From Photobacterium sanctipauli (GTDB lineage: Bacteria > Pseudomonadota > Gammaproteobacteria > Enterobacterales > Vibrionaceae), in contig NZ_PYMA01000016.1 in the NCBI RefSeq assembly GCF_003026495.1, forward strand, positions 1 through 64,000: a DNA stretch of 64,000 nucleotides, in the 5' to 3' direction. Shown here piece by piece: positions 8,971 to 17,254 of this stretch; within the stretch, counting starts at the first letter, position 1; each line of letters begins with the position of its first letter. Under the pieces are notes generated by a model. It saw only the letters and a list, made by a program, of their open reading frames with translations, did not search any database and was not told where the DNA came from. A program made the translations under genes and the position numbers.

Positions 8971-11310
8971 ATGAAAGGACGTAATCTTCTTGGAAGCGTA
9001 GCATTGATGCTACTGGCTGCATGTGGAGGGGATGACTCCTCCTCTGGTAGCACTGGCGGGGGGGAAGTGGATACTGTCATGCCGCCTTTTGCTCAACAGA
9101 ACTTCTCTCAGGTTGCCTTGAATGAAGCAGGGCGTACCGTGTCATTGAAAGACAGTGTCTCGGACCCTCAGGGGCTCAATGTCACCTTAACCTCTGTTAA
9201 GGCAGTATCACCCGATTGTGCCGATCCAGACTTTGACTCTCAGACCCTCACATTTGAGGTTGATAAGTCTGTTCCTGATACTTGCTATTACGAATACACG
9301 GTAATTAACCACCCTGAAACATCGCAATTTAGTAAGACTTCAACAGCTCAGAGTTATGTATTAATCAGCGAGACGGAGATGTCGGGTACCTTACCGCCTA
9401 TTTCTAAGATGGCAGCAGAAGGCGATGAGTTGGCGATTGACATTGAAGCGGAGTTAGGCGATCAATATCCTGCTAATTATGTACTTGATAGCGACGTGGT
9501 TGTTTTGGGAACAGGCAGTGCCTCCACGACTGGGAACACAATAAACTACACTGCGGCTTCCCGTGGGGTGACGCGAATATTATATTCACTCACGAATCAA
9601 GACAGTACTGATGCACAGGCTGGGTATATTGATGTTGCAGTATCTTCCAATGGTAACAATATGCCTGTAGCCGGGAACGTGACTTGGCAGCAAAACGTCG
9701 AGACAGGTTCAGAGCACATTATCGATTTGTCAGGCTTCTTTTTAAACCCTGAGGATGAATGTGAACTTAACCCAGACCCACTGCAAAATACGTATATCTG
9801 TGACCCCGACGGTGACGCCCTTCAGGTGACCGATGTGTACGCATTCAATGCGTCGGTGTCTGTGGCTGACCAGAGCGACTTGGAGAATACTCAGTTTCGG
9901 TTTGAGGCCAACAACCCTGGTGACTACTACGTCACCTATCATGTGACCGATCACCTTGGTGGCTGGGGCGTCGGGATTATACGCGTCACAGTCGATCTAC
10001 TGTGGGATGATATTATTAGCCCAAATGACACATTCAGTGCACCGTTAACTTTAGAGCAAGCAGAGTCTGCCGGGCATCAAATTGCCGGAACTCATGTTGA
10101 GAATGGCACTTCAGGGCCTGATGGCTATGAAATACCCATATACGAATGGTCAGTGGAGAAGGCCGTTTGTAGCAGCAGGGGGCTATACCTTCCATCTATA
10201 AATCAACTGGACGTTTTGAATATCACAAACGGTAATATTTATGCCAACCACAAGTGGCCAGCAACGCAACCTTTTCTTACCCATGAAGAAGGAAAGCGTG
10301 TTTCATTGATTAATGGGGGGGTAAGTGTAGGGGCGCAAGGATATTTGACTTGTGTAGATACTGAGGAGCTAGAAACTATCAATGTTTCTATTGTTACAGA
10401 TTTTTCATCAGAGCTATCTATCGGTGATATTAGGCGGATGGAAGTGAAACTTTCTTATTCGGATGGAAGTGATGGATTGGCGAAACCCGAAGAAGTTTAT
10501 TTTACCAGTAATGATGAAGCGATAGTGCAGGTTGATGAGTCAGGAATAGTTACAGCGGTGGCAACAGGCAGTGCAATGGTAAGGGCAACAAGACGCGGTT
10601 CGTCACTATTTGACGAAGTACAAGTTGATGTGAAAGACCCAAGTGGTTTGTTTCCGCTTGATTTAACCGTACCGATAAATACGGGCACTGCAATTCTTGT
10701 TATGTATGTTGATGAAGCAAACAATTCGACAACATTTAGCCCTAATGCAGAACCTATTATCACATCCGGTGAAGGCGAAGTGCTTGGAGAGGCTGGCGAT
10801 TGGTATTTTACTTCGGATACCGAGGGAGTCACCGAACTTATCGTGAGTCATAATGGCATACTGGAAACAATGCGCATAGAAACCATTGATACCGCAGCGC
10901 AATTTTCCTATAGGATGTTAACGCAACGAATAAATACCACGGGTGTACCTGGCAATAGCAGTTTCGTTGGTTTTCATCACCCCTCGTTGACAATTGCTAG
11001 TTCGGGAACTATCACGCACTTAGGGGCGTCGGATCCGGTTGGGGAAGGATATATTGGAAGTATTGCCGATGATATTGATGGCGGTATTCGCTTGTACGTT
11101 CATCCATATGGTGAACCTCTCAGTGAAGCACCTGACGGGACAATAAAAGTGCATAGCTTTAATGGACCAGGCTTTTTGATCCATGATGGACGAAGTATGT
11201 ATTGCAACTCGAATGAAGTTGGGACTTTGCTGATAAACTGGGTATTCCTAAAGGCTTGGCATGATATCCCCGCTGGCACCATAATTCCGGTATCGATTAT
11301 GTGCCGTTAA
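8971..11310 (+). CDS. Large Ig-like (BIG2-containing) lipoprotein
   Basis: The 779-residue product has a lipoprotein signal peptide: lipobox LLAAC with the lipidated cysteine at position 18, then a GGDDSSSGSTGGG linker. Several repeated beta-sandwich modules follow. One near residues 470-555 has the BIG2 pattern (VYFTSNDEAIVQVDESGIV, then 'ATGSAMVRATRRG'). The C-terminal part holds a Cys pair and is unassigned. It is the last gene of the pilus operon (12 bases after the OmpA-like gene, before a strong terminator). It is probably surface-exposed and adhesive or structural. Linkage to pilus function is by context only. Confidence 0.7.
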   Translation: MKGRNLLGSVALMLLAACGGDDSSSGSTGGGEVDTVMPPFAQQNFSQVALNEAGRTVSLKDSVSDPQGLNVTLTSVKAVSPDCADPDFDSQTLTFEVDKSVPDTCYYEYTVINHPETSQFSKTSTAQSYVLISETEMSGTLPPISKMAAEGDELAIDIEAELGDQYPANYVLDSDVVVLGTGSASTTGNTINYTAASRGVTRILYSLTNQDSTDAQAGYIDVAVSSNGNNMPVAGNVTWQQNVETGSEHIIDLSGFFLNPEDECELNPDPLQNTYICDPDGDALQVTDVYAFNASVSVADQSDLENTQFRFEANNPGDYYVTYHVTDHLGGWGVGIIRVTVDLLWDDIISPNDTFSAPLTLEQAESAGHQIAGTHVENGTSGPDGYEIPIYEWSVEKAVCSSRGLYLPSINQLDVLNITNGNIYANHKWPATQPFLTHEEGKRVSLINGGVSVGAQGYLTCVDTEELETINVSIVTDFSSELSIGDIRRMEVKLSYSDGSDGLAKPEEVYFTSNDEAIVQVDESGIVTAVATGSAMVRATRRGSSLFDEVQVDVKDPSGLFPLDLTVPINTGTAILVMYVDEANNSTTFSPNAEPIITSGEGEVLGEAGDWYFTSDTEGVTELIVSHNGILETMRIETIDTAAQFSYRMLTQRINTTGVPGNSSFVGFHHPSLTIASSGTITHLGASDPVGEGYIGSIADDIDGGIRLYVHPYGEPLSEAPDGTIKVHSFNGPGFLIHDGRSMYCNSNEVGTLLINWVFLKAWHDIPAGTIIPVSIMCR

Positions 11311-11324
11311 CAATGAGAGTGATT

Positions 11325-11355
11325 AATTCAGCCAGAGTTTTCTGGCTGAATTTTT
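11325..11355 (+). terminator. Strong rho-independent terminator closing the pilus operon
   Basis: A perfect 12-bp stem, AATTCAGCCAGA (11325-11336) with TCTGGCTGAATT (11341-11352), has a GTTT loop and a following T-run. Confidence 0.9.
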
Positions 11356-11369
11356 ATCGAAGGAAAGTG

Positions 11370-11585
11370 ATGCTTATGGGCCTTAACCAATCGCAATTGA
11401 CACCCGAACAACGTATCAAACAGCTAGAACAACAGTTGTTTGATACTCAGCAGGCGTTAATTAAAACCAGGCAACAGCTTTTTCAAGCCAACCAAAAAGC
11501 TGAGTTTTTTGAGGCTGTGATTGAAGTGTTAAAACAAGATGGAGGATTCTATATTGTGAAGGAACATTCGGATCCTTCCACTTGA
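11370..11585 (+). CDS. Small coiled-coil protein, IS3 OrfA-like fragment
   Basis: This 71-residue product starts at ATG 11370, preceded by GAAGGAAAG. The frame is open upstream but crosses the terminator. It has a heptad-like stretch (RIKQLEQQLFDTQQALIKTR) followed by 'KAEFFEAVIEVLKQDGGF', which resembles the C-terminal leucine-zipper end of IS3-family OrfA proteins. No helix-turn-helix part precedes it and no OrfB follows, so it is either an IS remnant or a stand-alone coiled-coil protein. Confidence 0.45.
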   Translation: MLMGLNQSQLTPEQRIKQLEQQLFDTQQALIKTRQQLFQANQKAEFFEAVIEVLKQDGGFYIVKEHSDPST

Positions 11586-11616
11586 GTTAATAATTTTCGA
11601 GCTTTATTTTTCTGAG

Positions 11617-11784
11617 TTAAGTGGTCAAAGTGTAAAGTACAGTGGTAGTAACAAGCCCAATCAGGTTACAGGTCAATACTAACGACAGCCAGAAAAAGGG
11701 TTTATTATCGAGAAGATGATTATCGCTATGTACTTGGACTAGCCGAATAACTTGTTTTATAAAAGGGAGGGTGTGTGCTTTCAT
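11617..11784 (-). CDS. Possible small single-pass membrane protein
   Basis: This 55-residue frame starts at ATG 11784; a TTG nine codons upstream is an alternative. A basic N-terminus (FIKQVIRLVQ) precedes one hydrophobic segment (FFWLSLVLTCNLIGLVTTTV) near the C-terminus. The ribosome-binding site is weak. Reported because the composition looks like a real tail-type membrane peptide and nothing else occupies the region. Confidence 0.35.
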   Translation of the reverse strand: MKAHTLPFIKQVIRLVQVHSDNHLLDNKPFFWLSLVLTCNLIGLVTTTVLYTLTT

Positions 11785-11971
11785 TGCAAAAGTCCGTTTT
11801 ACCTTTTCCAATGTTAGAAAAGTATGATTTAAAATTGGATATGAACAGATCCGAATTATGTCAAATGACTGTTATTATTTCATAGGCATTGATGAACTAT
11901 TTATTTCCTGGTTTGCCTATTTATAAGGAGGTTGTAAGGCAGGTGCAATTACACTGCCAAGTGGGTTGATA

Positions 11972-12003
<32 letters not shown>

Positions 12004-12012
12004 TAAGTGGTG

Positions 12013-12264
12013 CTAGCAGTGGCTAGAAGTTTCTTTACAACTCTCTTCTACGCTTTCGGCATCATCAATAAATAATTTTTCTCCTCTTACAATTCCCTCT
12101 AAAATGGCGATGCGGGTCTGCATAAAGTCATAGGCATCGACATCGACAGGGTATGCTGATGGTTTTCCATGTTCTTTAATTAATACTGTTTCTTTGGAAT
12201 CATGCAGTTCGGCAAGCACTTTGGTCATTTCGCGCTTGAGTGTGGTGACAACTTCAACTTTCAT
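12013..12264 (-). CDS. Orphan Phd/YefM-family antitoxin
   Basis: The 83-residue product has the N-terminal Phd/YefM DNA-binding fold: 'VVTTLKREMTKVLAELHDSK', then 'VLIKEHGKPSAYPVDVDAYDFM'. This family represses its own operon and neutralises a RelE/Doc-type toxin through its C-terminus. Here the C-terminus after residue 68 (AESVEESCKETSSHC) looks atypical, and no toxin gene follows in the 400 bases downstream. It is therefore probably a solitary or decayed antitoxin. A CAATAA-N6-TTATTG inverted repeat lies just upstream. Confidence 0.7.
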   Translation of the reverse strand: MKVEVVTTLKREMTKVLAELHDSKETVLIKEHGKPSAYPVDVDAYDFMQTRIAILEGIVRGEKLFIDDAESVEESCKETSSHC

Positions 12265-12274
12265 CTTTGAAATC

Positions 12275-12292
12275 CAATAAGGTAAATTATTG
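12275..12292. promoter_or_regulatory. Inverted repeat upstream of the Phd-type antitoxin
   Basis: CAATAA (12275-12280) and TTATTG (12287-12292) form a perfect inverted repeat, 10 bases before the antitoxin start codon. This is where self-repressing Phd proteins bind. Operator function is inferred. Confidence 0.4.
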
Positions 12293-12464
12293 CCACTATT
12301 TATTATGGTTTATTATTTAAATACTATTGTGATATGTAGGGATATATAAAGATTCGACTCAAGCTCACAATATTGAGTGGTAGGTAATGATGTCCAACAA
12401 GAGAGCAACGGCATTTCATTAATTAAATCACGCGGCGTACGGGTGAAGGTTGGTTCTACTTAAA

Positions 12465-12493
12465 ATGCCTGCGCGCAGTATGCTTGCAGGCAT
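12465..12493 (-). terminator. Terminator of the hpaR-like gene
   Basis: On the minus strand, ATGCCTGC pairs with GCAGGCAT (8 bp) and is followed by TTTTAAG. It lies 24 bases after the stop codon. Confidence 0.65.
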
Positions 12494-12516
12494 GAATAAA
12501 AATGGTAGTAGGTGAG

Positions 12517-12939
12517 TTATTGCTTATGATTGTTGATTTCGCCAAGAAGGTCAGAAAGTTTATCAATCAACTCCGGTGAGTAGTGTTCGTAGATTTCGTC
12601 ATATTTAGCATCGACTTTAGGGCTAAGTTCGATAACTAACTTTTTGGCTTTTGGGGTAAGGCAGATAAGTATGCGGCGCTGGTCTTGCTCTGATTTCTGA
12701 CGTGCAATGAAGCCATTAGCCTCTAAGCGAGTGAGAATCCCTGTTAAACTTGGTGCGAGAATACAGCACTTTTCGCTGATTTGCTTTGGTTCAAGGTAAC
12801 GATGTTCGTTTAGTAACCGCAAGATTCGCCATTGGTGCTCGGTTATATCGTGCTCTTGAAGCATCGGCCGAAAGAAGTTGAGCACGTTATCTCGCGCTCT
12901 AAGCAGCTGTAGCGGAAGAGAGTCTTCAAACTTTCTCAT
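12517..12939 (-). CDS. hpaR: MarR-family regulator, HpaR type
   Basis: The 140-residue product closely follows HpaR, the repressor of homoprotocatechuate (4-hydroxyphenylacetate) degradation: 'FEDSLPLQLLRAR', 'FFRPMLQEHDITEHQWRILR' and 'CCILAPSLTGILTRLEANGF' (the winged-helix recognition region), then 'DQRRILICLT'. HpaR binds its operator as a dimer and releases it when the aromatic ligand is present. No hpa catabolic genes are next to it here, so its target may be elsewhere and the ligand may differ. Confidence 0.8.
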   Translation of the reverse strand: MRKFEDSLPLQLLRARDNVLNFFRPMLQEHDITEHQWRILRLLNEHRYLEPKQISEKCCILAPSLTGILTRLEANGFIARQKSEQDQRRILICLTPKAKKLVIELSPKVDAKYDEIYEHYSPELIDKLSDLLGEINNHKQ

Positions 12940-12992
12940 TGGTAGAAATCACTCCACTCTTTTTAGTAATCCATCCAAACAGAATAACTGAT

Positions 12993-13035
12993 TTTCGCTT
13001 TATTCAATAGCATAAAATGATAATTAATAGCGAAA
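12993..13035. promoter_or_regulatory. Inverted repeat in the hpaR promoter region
   Basis: TTTCGCT (12993-12999) and AGCGAAA (13029-13035) flank an AT-rich stretch about 55 bases before the hpaR start. This is a candidate autoregulatory site for the MarR protein. The spacing is long for one dimer, so confidence is low. Confidence 0.25.
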
Positions 13036-13225
13036 TATCACCCGTATAAATTGAATGGTTATCACATTTGTGGTGAATGGTTTTACTGACTATTTTGTTA
13101 TTAGAGTCCGGGTTGTAAAACATGATTTACTTAGCTTTTTCTTCTTTTGTATAAAAACCACAACCCCTAACAAAATAGCGGTAAGGGGCTGCGCTGGTTA
13201 GCAATATGGCTAAAGATAAGAAGGC

Positions 13226-14053
13226 TCATAGGTGGTGCTTGTAAGGTTCTAAAATAGTGGCCTTTTTTTGCTTGCGATAAACTGATCCAACCATAAGTAG
13301 AGCGAGGCTGAACAGCCCCAAGGTTTGTGGTTCTGGCACCGGAGTGCTTGATGCCGCCATATAGACATGCATGCTCGCCTTACCACCAAAGCGGTTACGA
13401 TGGGTGATGGTGAGTTGGTCGATCATCGAGGTTGGCAAGAACCACGCGCTGGCCGATTCAGTACCCGATTGGTTGAAAATGCCGTCATCCAAAAGCCCAT
13501 CGTCATCAAATTCAGCGACGACCGCTGCATTGTCGGCATCAAAGCCAGAAGGGGTATGCGGGCTGCCGCTACTATCAGGTTTGCTATCAAACAACTCGAC
13601 CAACCAACTTGCTATTTCTGCATTGGATACCGGTACACCCCCAAGGCTAGCCTGGATGATGGCATCTTCGCCTTCCAGATCGGTTACAGCAAACGCCCAA
13701 TATGATGGCATGAGCGGTGAATTGAAATTTATCGTCAGTGTTGATATTGGAAGGTTAACATCATTACCACGACCAAAGCGCAGGGATTCTTGGTCGTCAC
13801 CCTCGCCGAAATAACTTTCCCAAAGGTTATTGTCAAAATCATCGTTGTCATCCACTTTCGTGGAATCTGGATTATGATCGCCCGTAATTGTGAACGTAAA
13901 ATCGGGCATGCCGCCTAAACCGTTAAACGTACCCGAGCCACTATTGCCTGAGTCATCAACCGTCCAGTCGGCATAGATTGATGCTGCACTAGCAGAGGGA
14001 ATAGCAAATATTGAGGCTGCGGTTAATAGGGTAGCGGTGAGTTGCTTTTTCAT
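13226..14053 (-). CDS. PEP-CTERM sorting-domain protein
   Basis: The 275-residue product has a signal peptide (MKKQLTATLLTAASIFAIPSASA). Its acidic, Gly/Asp/Ser-rich, lectin-like beta domain (residues about 25-235) includes one 'NFNSPLMPSYWAFAVTDLEG' element. The C-terminal tag has the PEP-CTERM layout: VPEP, a hydrophobic helix (LGLFSLALLMVG) and a basic tail (YRKQKK). Such tags are cut by a membrane exosortase and the protein is released to the surface or biofilm matrix. It has its own gene neighbourhood; no exosortase gene is in the window. Confidence 0.8.
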   Translation of the reverse strand: MKKQLTATLLTAASIFAIPSASAASIYADWTVDDSGNSGSGTFNGLGGMPDFTFTITGDHNPDSTKVDDNDDFDNNLWESYFGEGDDQESLRFGRGNDVNLPISTLTINFNSPLMPSYWAFAVTDLEGEDAIIQASLGGVPVSNAEIASWLVELFDSKPDSSGSPHTPSGFDADNAAVVAEFDDDGLLDDGIFNQSGTESASAWFLPTSMIDQLTITHRNRFGGKASMHVYMAASSTPVPEPQTLGLFSLALLMVGSVYRKQKKATILEPYKHHL

Positions 14054-14305
14054 AATAAGTCCCTTTGGTCATTGTTAATCACAGATAACTGGAGCGATGA
14101 CTTAAGGTAGCAATTGACATGCCAAGATAATTCGATTCCAAAGACGCGTGAAAAGTTGGTAAGCCATTGTTTTATGGCTTGGTGATGGTGTCAGTAGGAA
14201 GGCGCTGTTTCGCCAGGCAAGGTGCATTCTATTTTGCAAAGCAAAATGCACTGTAATGGCTGCTTGTGTGCTTCAAAAGCAATGAAATGAAACTTTTCTT
14301 ACTTT

Positions 14306-14319
14306 CTTATCTAGACAAG
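14306..14319. promoter_or_regulatory. Candidate PhnF operator before phnC
   Basis: CTTATCTAGACAAG is a palindrome with one mismatched pair. It lies about 160 bases before the phnC start, and an almost identical copy lies just before phnF. GntR/UTRA regulators bind such sites. No Pho box (two CTGTCAT-like direct repeats) was noticed in this 430-base upstream region. Confidence 0.6.
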
Positions 14320-14481
14320 TTGGGTGGTTGTGCTTAATTAGCGTGTTATTTATCTGGCTAATCAACAAGATAAACAAGAGCAACAAGTTCGCCCGTTGTA
14401 TTGGCGGTCACATGGCTGACATTTCCCATCAATAAAACATTCATACAATCCCTGCACCATGTATCTCGAATCGGACATGAG

Positions 14482-15300
14482 ATGACGGACATGGATACCA
14501 TCATAAAAATACGCGACGTGAATAAAACTTTTGGTGACAAGCGAGCACTGAAGGATATCAACCTCACTATCAAACAGCGCTCGATGACAGCGTTACTCGG
14601 GCCTTCCGGTTCGGGAAAATCAACGCTATTGCGTCATTTAAGCGGCTTGATTGTGGCAGACAGGCATTCAGCCTCGGAAATCACTGTGTTGGGTAAAACT
14701 ATTCAGTCACAAGGCAAGGTAAGCAAGGATGTCAGGCAGTGCAGGGCTCAAGCAGGGTTTATCTTTCAGCAATTCAACTTAGTTAATCGCCTAAGTGTTA
14801 TGACCAATGTGTTGGTTGGCGCATTGGGGGCGACCCCGAAATGGCGGACGCTAACAGGCATGTTTACGGCTGAACAAAAGCAGCGTGCTTTGCAGGCACT
14901 AAAGCGTGTTGGTATGGAGCAGTTTGCTTACCAGCGCGTATCGACGCTCTCTGGTGGTCAGCAGCAACGTGTGGCGATTGCACGTGCTTTGATGCAAGAA
15001 GCCAAAATCATTTTTGCAGATGAGCCCATTGCCTCATTAGACCCAGAATCGTCACGCATCGTGATGGAGCTGCTTGAAGATATCAATAAACAAGAAGGCA
15101 TCCCGGTAATTGTGACCCTCCACCAAGTGGATCATGCCCTGAAGTACTGCGAGCAGATCGTCGCGCTACGGGATGGCGAGGTGTTCTACCAAGGTGCGGC
15201 AGCTAATTTGAGTGAGCAGAAGCTGAACGCACTGTATACCGCTTCGAAGCCGGATACTGGTGCGCGAGTACCGGCAACAGAATTGGCCCCATCGTTTTAA
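14482..15300 (+). CDS. phnC: Phosphonate ABC transporter ATP-binding protein PhnC
   Basis: The 272-residue cytoplasmic ATPase drives uptake of phosphonates with PhnD and PhnE. Walker A GPSGSGKST lies at residues 40-48, the signature LSGGQQQRVAIARAL from about 156, and Walker B IIFADEP near 176. 'VTLHQVDHAL' contains the switch histidine. Start ATG 14482 was chosen because the IKIRDVNKTF strand of the ABC domain follows at once; the frame upstream adds a non-conserved 27 residues. ATG 14491 is a close alternative. It is the first gene of the C-P lyase operon. Confidence 0.93.
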   Translation: MTDMDTIIKIRDVNKTFGDKRALKDINLTIKQRSMTALLGPSGSGKSTLLRHLSGLIVADRHSASEITVLGKTIQSQGKVSKDVRQCRAQAGFIFQQFNLVNRLSVMTNVLVGALGATPKWRTLTGMFTAEQKQRALQALKRVGMEQFAYQRVSTLSGGQQQRVAIARALMQEAKIIFADEPIASLDPESSRIVMELLEDINKQEGIPVIVTLHQVDHALKYCEQIVALRDGEVFYQGAAANLSEQKLNALYTASKPDTGARVPATELAPSF

Positions 15301-15322
15301 TGACAGACAGAGTAAAACACCC

Positions 15323-16315
15323 ATGCTAAACACAATTAAGAAATTTGGCCGCACGTTGGCGCTTGCTGCATGCGTTATTGCCCCGACGGCCGCTATGGCA
15401 GAGACGCCGAAAGAAATTAACTTCGGCATTATTACAACCGATGCGCAGCAAAGCCTAAAACAGCGCTGGATGCCAATGTTGGACGATTTAAGCGAGGCGT
15501 TGGGTATTCCGGTTAATGCTTACTTTGCACCGGATTACGCGGGCATTATTCAAGGCATGCGCTTTAAGAAGGTCGACTTTGCTTATTATGGCAACAAGTC
15601 AGCAATGGAAGCGGTTGACCGTGCCAATGCTGAAATATTCGCCCGTTACATTGATGTCAATGGCCTTGAAGGCTACTACAGCGTTCTGTTGGTAAACAGC
15701 GAGAATGACGAGATCAACACGCTGCAAGATGTGATCGATAACCGCCACAACCTCACGTTAGGCAATGGTGAACCGAACTCAACGTCTGGCTTCCTCGTCC
15801 CGAACTACTATGCATTCGCCCAAAACCACATATCGGCGCATGATTTTAAGCGCACCATTGTTACTAGCCATGCTGCCAATGCCGTCGCCATTGCTAATAA
15901 CAGGGTCGATGTGGCTACCAACCATACCATGAACTTAATGCGGCTAGAAAAGGGCAGCCCAGAGCTGCATAGCAAGTTGAAGGTGGTTTGGCAGTCTGAG
16001 CTGATCCCTTCGGATGTAATGACATGGCGTAAGGACATTCCGGACGAGCTGAAAGAGAAGGCGCGTGACTTTTTCCTTGCCTACGGCAAAGACAGCGAAG
16101 AACAGCTAGAGAAGCTTAAGTTGCTATCTTGGTCAGGATTCTCACCTGCTGACAACAACCAGCTGCTGCCAATTCGCCAGATGGAAGCGTACAAATCACT
16201 GGTGGAAACCCAGGATAACCCACGCTTGAGTGACAGTGAAAAAGCGAAACGTGTGGCTAAGTACGAAGCGGAACTGGCTGAACTCGGTAAGCAAATCAAA
16301 GCACTAGAAGGCTAA
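15323..16315 (+). CDS. phnD: Phosphonate-binding periplasmic protein PhnD
   Basis: The 330-residue product has a signal peptide (LALAACVIAPTAAMA-ETPKE). The solute-binding fold includes 'INFGIITTDAQQSLKQRW', 'FAYYGNKSAMEAVDRANAE' and 'GEPNSTSGFLVPNYY', the hallmarks of PhnD proteins, which bind 2-aminoethylphosphonate and related compounds. The start at ATG 15323 follows a hydrophilic upstream extension of the frame that overlaps phnC. It lies 22 bases after phnC. Confidence 0.92.
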   Translation: MLNTIKKFGRTLALAACVIAPTAAMAETPKEINFGIITTDAQQSLKQRWMPMLDDLSEALGIPVNAYFAPDYAGIIQGMRFKKVDFAYYGNKSAMEAVDRANAEIFARYIDVNGLEGYYSVLLVNSENDEINTLQDVIDNRHNLTLGNGEPNSTSGFLVPNYYAFAQNHISAHDFKRTIVTSHAANAVAIANNRVDVATNHTMNLMRLEKGSPELHSKLKVVWQSELIPSDVMTWRKDIPDELKEKARDFFLAYGKDSEEQLEKLKLLSWSGFSPADNNQLLPIRQMEAYKSLVETQDNPRLSDSEKAKRVAKYEAELAELGKQIKALEG

Positions 16316-16379
16316 CCAAGGAAATTGAAGAGTGAGCGTATTGAATGCTTCAACGTTCACTCTGATTAAGGACAAAATA

Positions 16380-17168
16380 ATGCAGACTCAAACTCAAGTA
16401 ATGTTGCCGGGCTCTAAGCTGTCGATAAAAAATGCAGTGATTGCGGTTATCGTCTTAAGCGTGCTGATGTGGGCATGGCGAGGGGCTGAAATGGCACCCA
16501 TGATGTTCTTTGAACACCCCGAGAACATGGTGCAACTGGTGAAAGACTTCTTCCCGCCTGATTTTACCGACTTAGAGCTATACCTAAGCGAGATGATGGT
16601 GACGATTCAAATCGGTATTTGGGGAACGCTGCTGTCAATCCTTTTGGCTATCCCATTCGGTATCCTAAGTTCTGAAAACTTAATGCCTACCTGGGTGACC
16701 TTCCCGGTACGACGCCTAATGGACGGCTTGCGTGCTATCAACGAAATGGTGTTTGCCATGTTGTTTGTTGTCGTGGTTGGCCTTGGTCCGTTTGCGGGGG
16801 TGATGGCGCTATTTATTCATACCACGGGTGTATTGGCGAAGTTATTTGCAGAAGCCGTTGAGGCGATTGACCCAGGTCCTATTGAAGGGATCAAAGCAAC
16901 AGGTGCTAACCCGTTTGAAGTTATCCTCTACGGCGTTATTCCGCAGGTGATGCCACTTTGGATTTCGTACTCATTGTATCGACTAGAATCCAATATTCGC
17001 TCAGCAACTGTTGTTGGGATGGTAGGGGCTGGTGGTATAGGTGTACTACTTTGGCAATCTATCTCGGGTTTTCAGATGCAAGAAACGGCAGCCATTATGT
17101 TCATTGTTATTGTTACCGTTAGCATCATTGACTTTGTTTCTCAGATTATTCGTAAGAAATTCATTTAA
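16380..17168 (+). CDS. phnE: Phosphonate ABC transporter permease PhnE
   Basis: The 262-residue inner-membrane permease has about six hydrophobic segments (first at [15 protein letters not shown]). The EAA-type coupling loop is '[20 protein letters not shown]', which contacts PhnC. '[18 protein letters not shown]' and '[15 protein letters not shown]' are typical of PhnE. Start ATG 16380 follows AAGGAC at good spacing. One permease gene is present, as in simple PhnCDE transporters. Confidence 0.92.
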   Translation: MQTQTQVMLPGSKLSIKNAVIAVIVLSVLMWAWRGAEMAPMMFFEHPENMVQLVKDFFPPDFTDLELYLSEMMVTIQIGIWGTLLSILLAIPFGILSSENLMPTWVTFPVRRLMDGLRAINEMVFAMLFVVVVGLGPFAGVMALFIHTTGVLAKLFAEAVEAIDPGPIEGIKATGANPFEVILYGVIPQVMPLWISYSLYRLESNIRSATVVGMVGAGGIGVLLWQSISGFQMQETAAIMFIVIVTVSIIDFVSQIIRKKFI

Positions 17169-17210
17169 CTTTCATTTGGCATTAATCAAAAAATAAATTT
17201 TTTAAGGTTA

Positions 17211-17224
17211 CATGTCTAGATAAG
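17211..17224. promoter_or_regulatory. Second candidate PhnF operator, before phnF
   Basis: CATGTCTAGATAAG matches the reverse complement of the site before phnC at 13 of 14 positions. It lies 30 bases before the phnF start codon and 43 after phnE, so phnF to phnP may have an internal, autoregulated promoter. Confidence 0.55.
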
Positions 17225-17254
17225 TTAAAACGGAATTAAACCCAAGGACGAATA

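Noticed and set aside
13371-13814. Plus-strand frames opposite the PEP-CTERM gene
   Set aside because: Low-complexity Ser/Pro shadows of a gene with signal peptide and sorting tag.
14222-14251. Hairpin GTGCAT...TTTTGC / GCAAAATGCAC
   Set aside because: A five-base bulge, no T-run on either strand and no gene end close by; not called as terminator.
14054-14481. Pho box before phnC
   Set aside because: No pair of CTGTCAT-like repeats with 11-base spacing was found.
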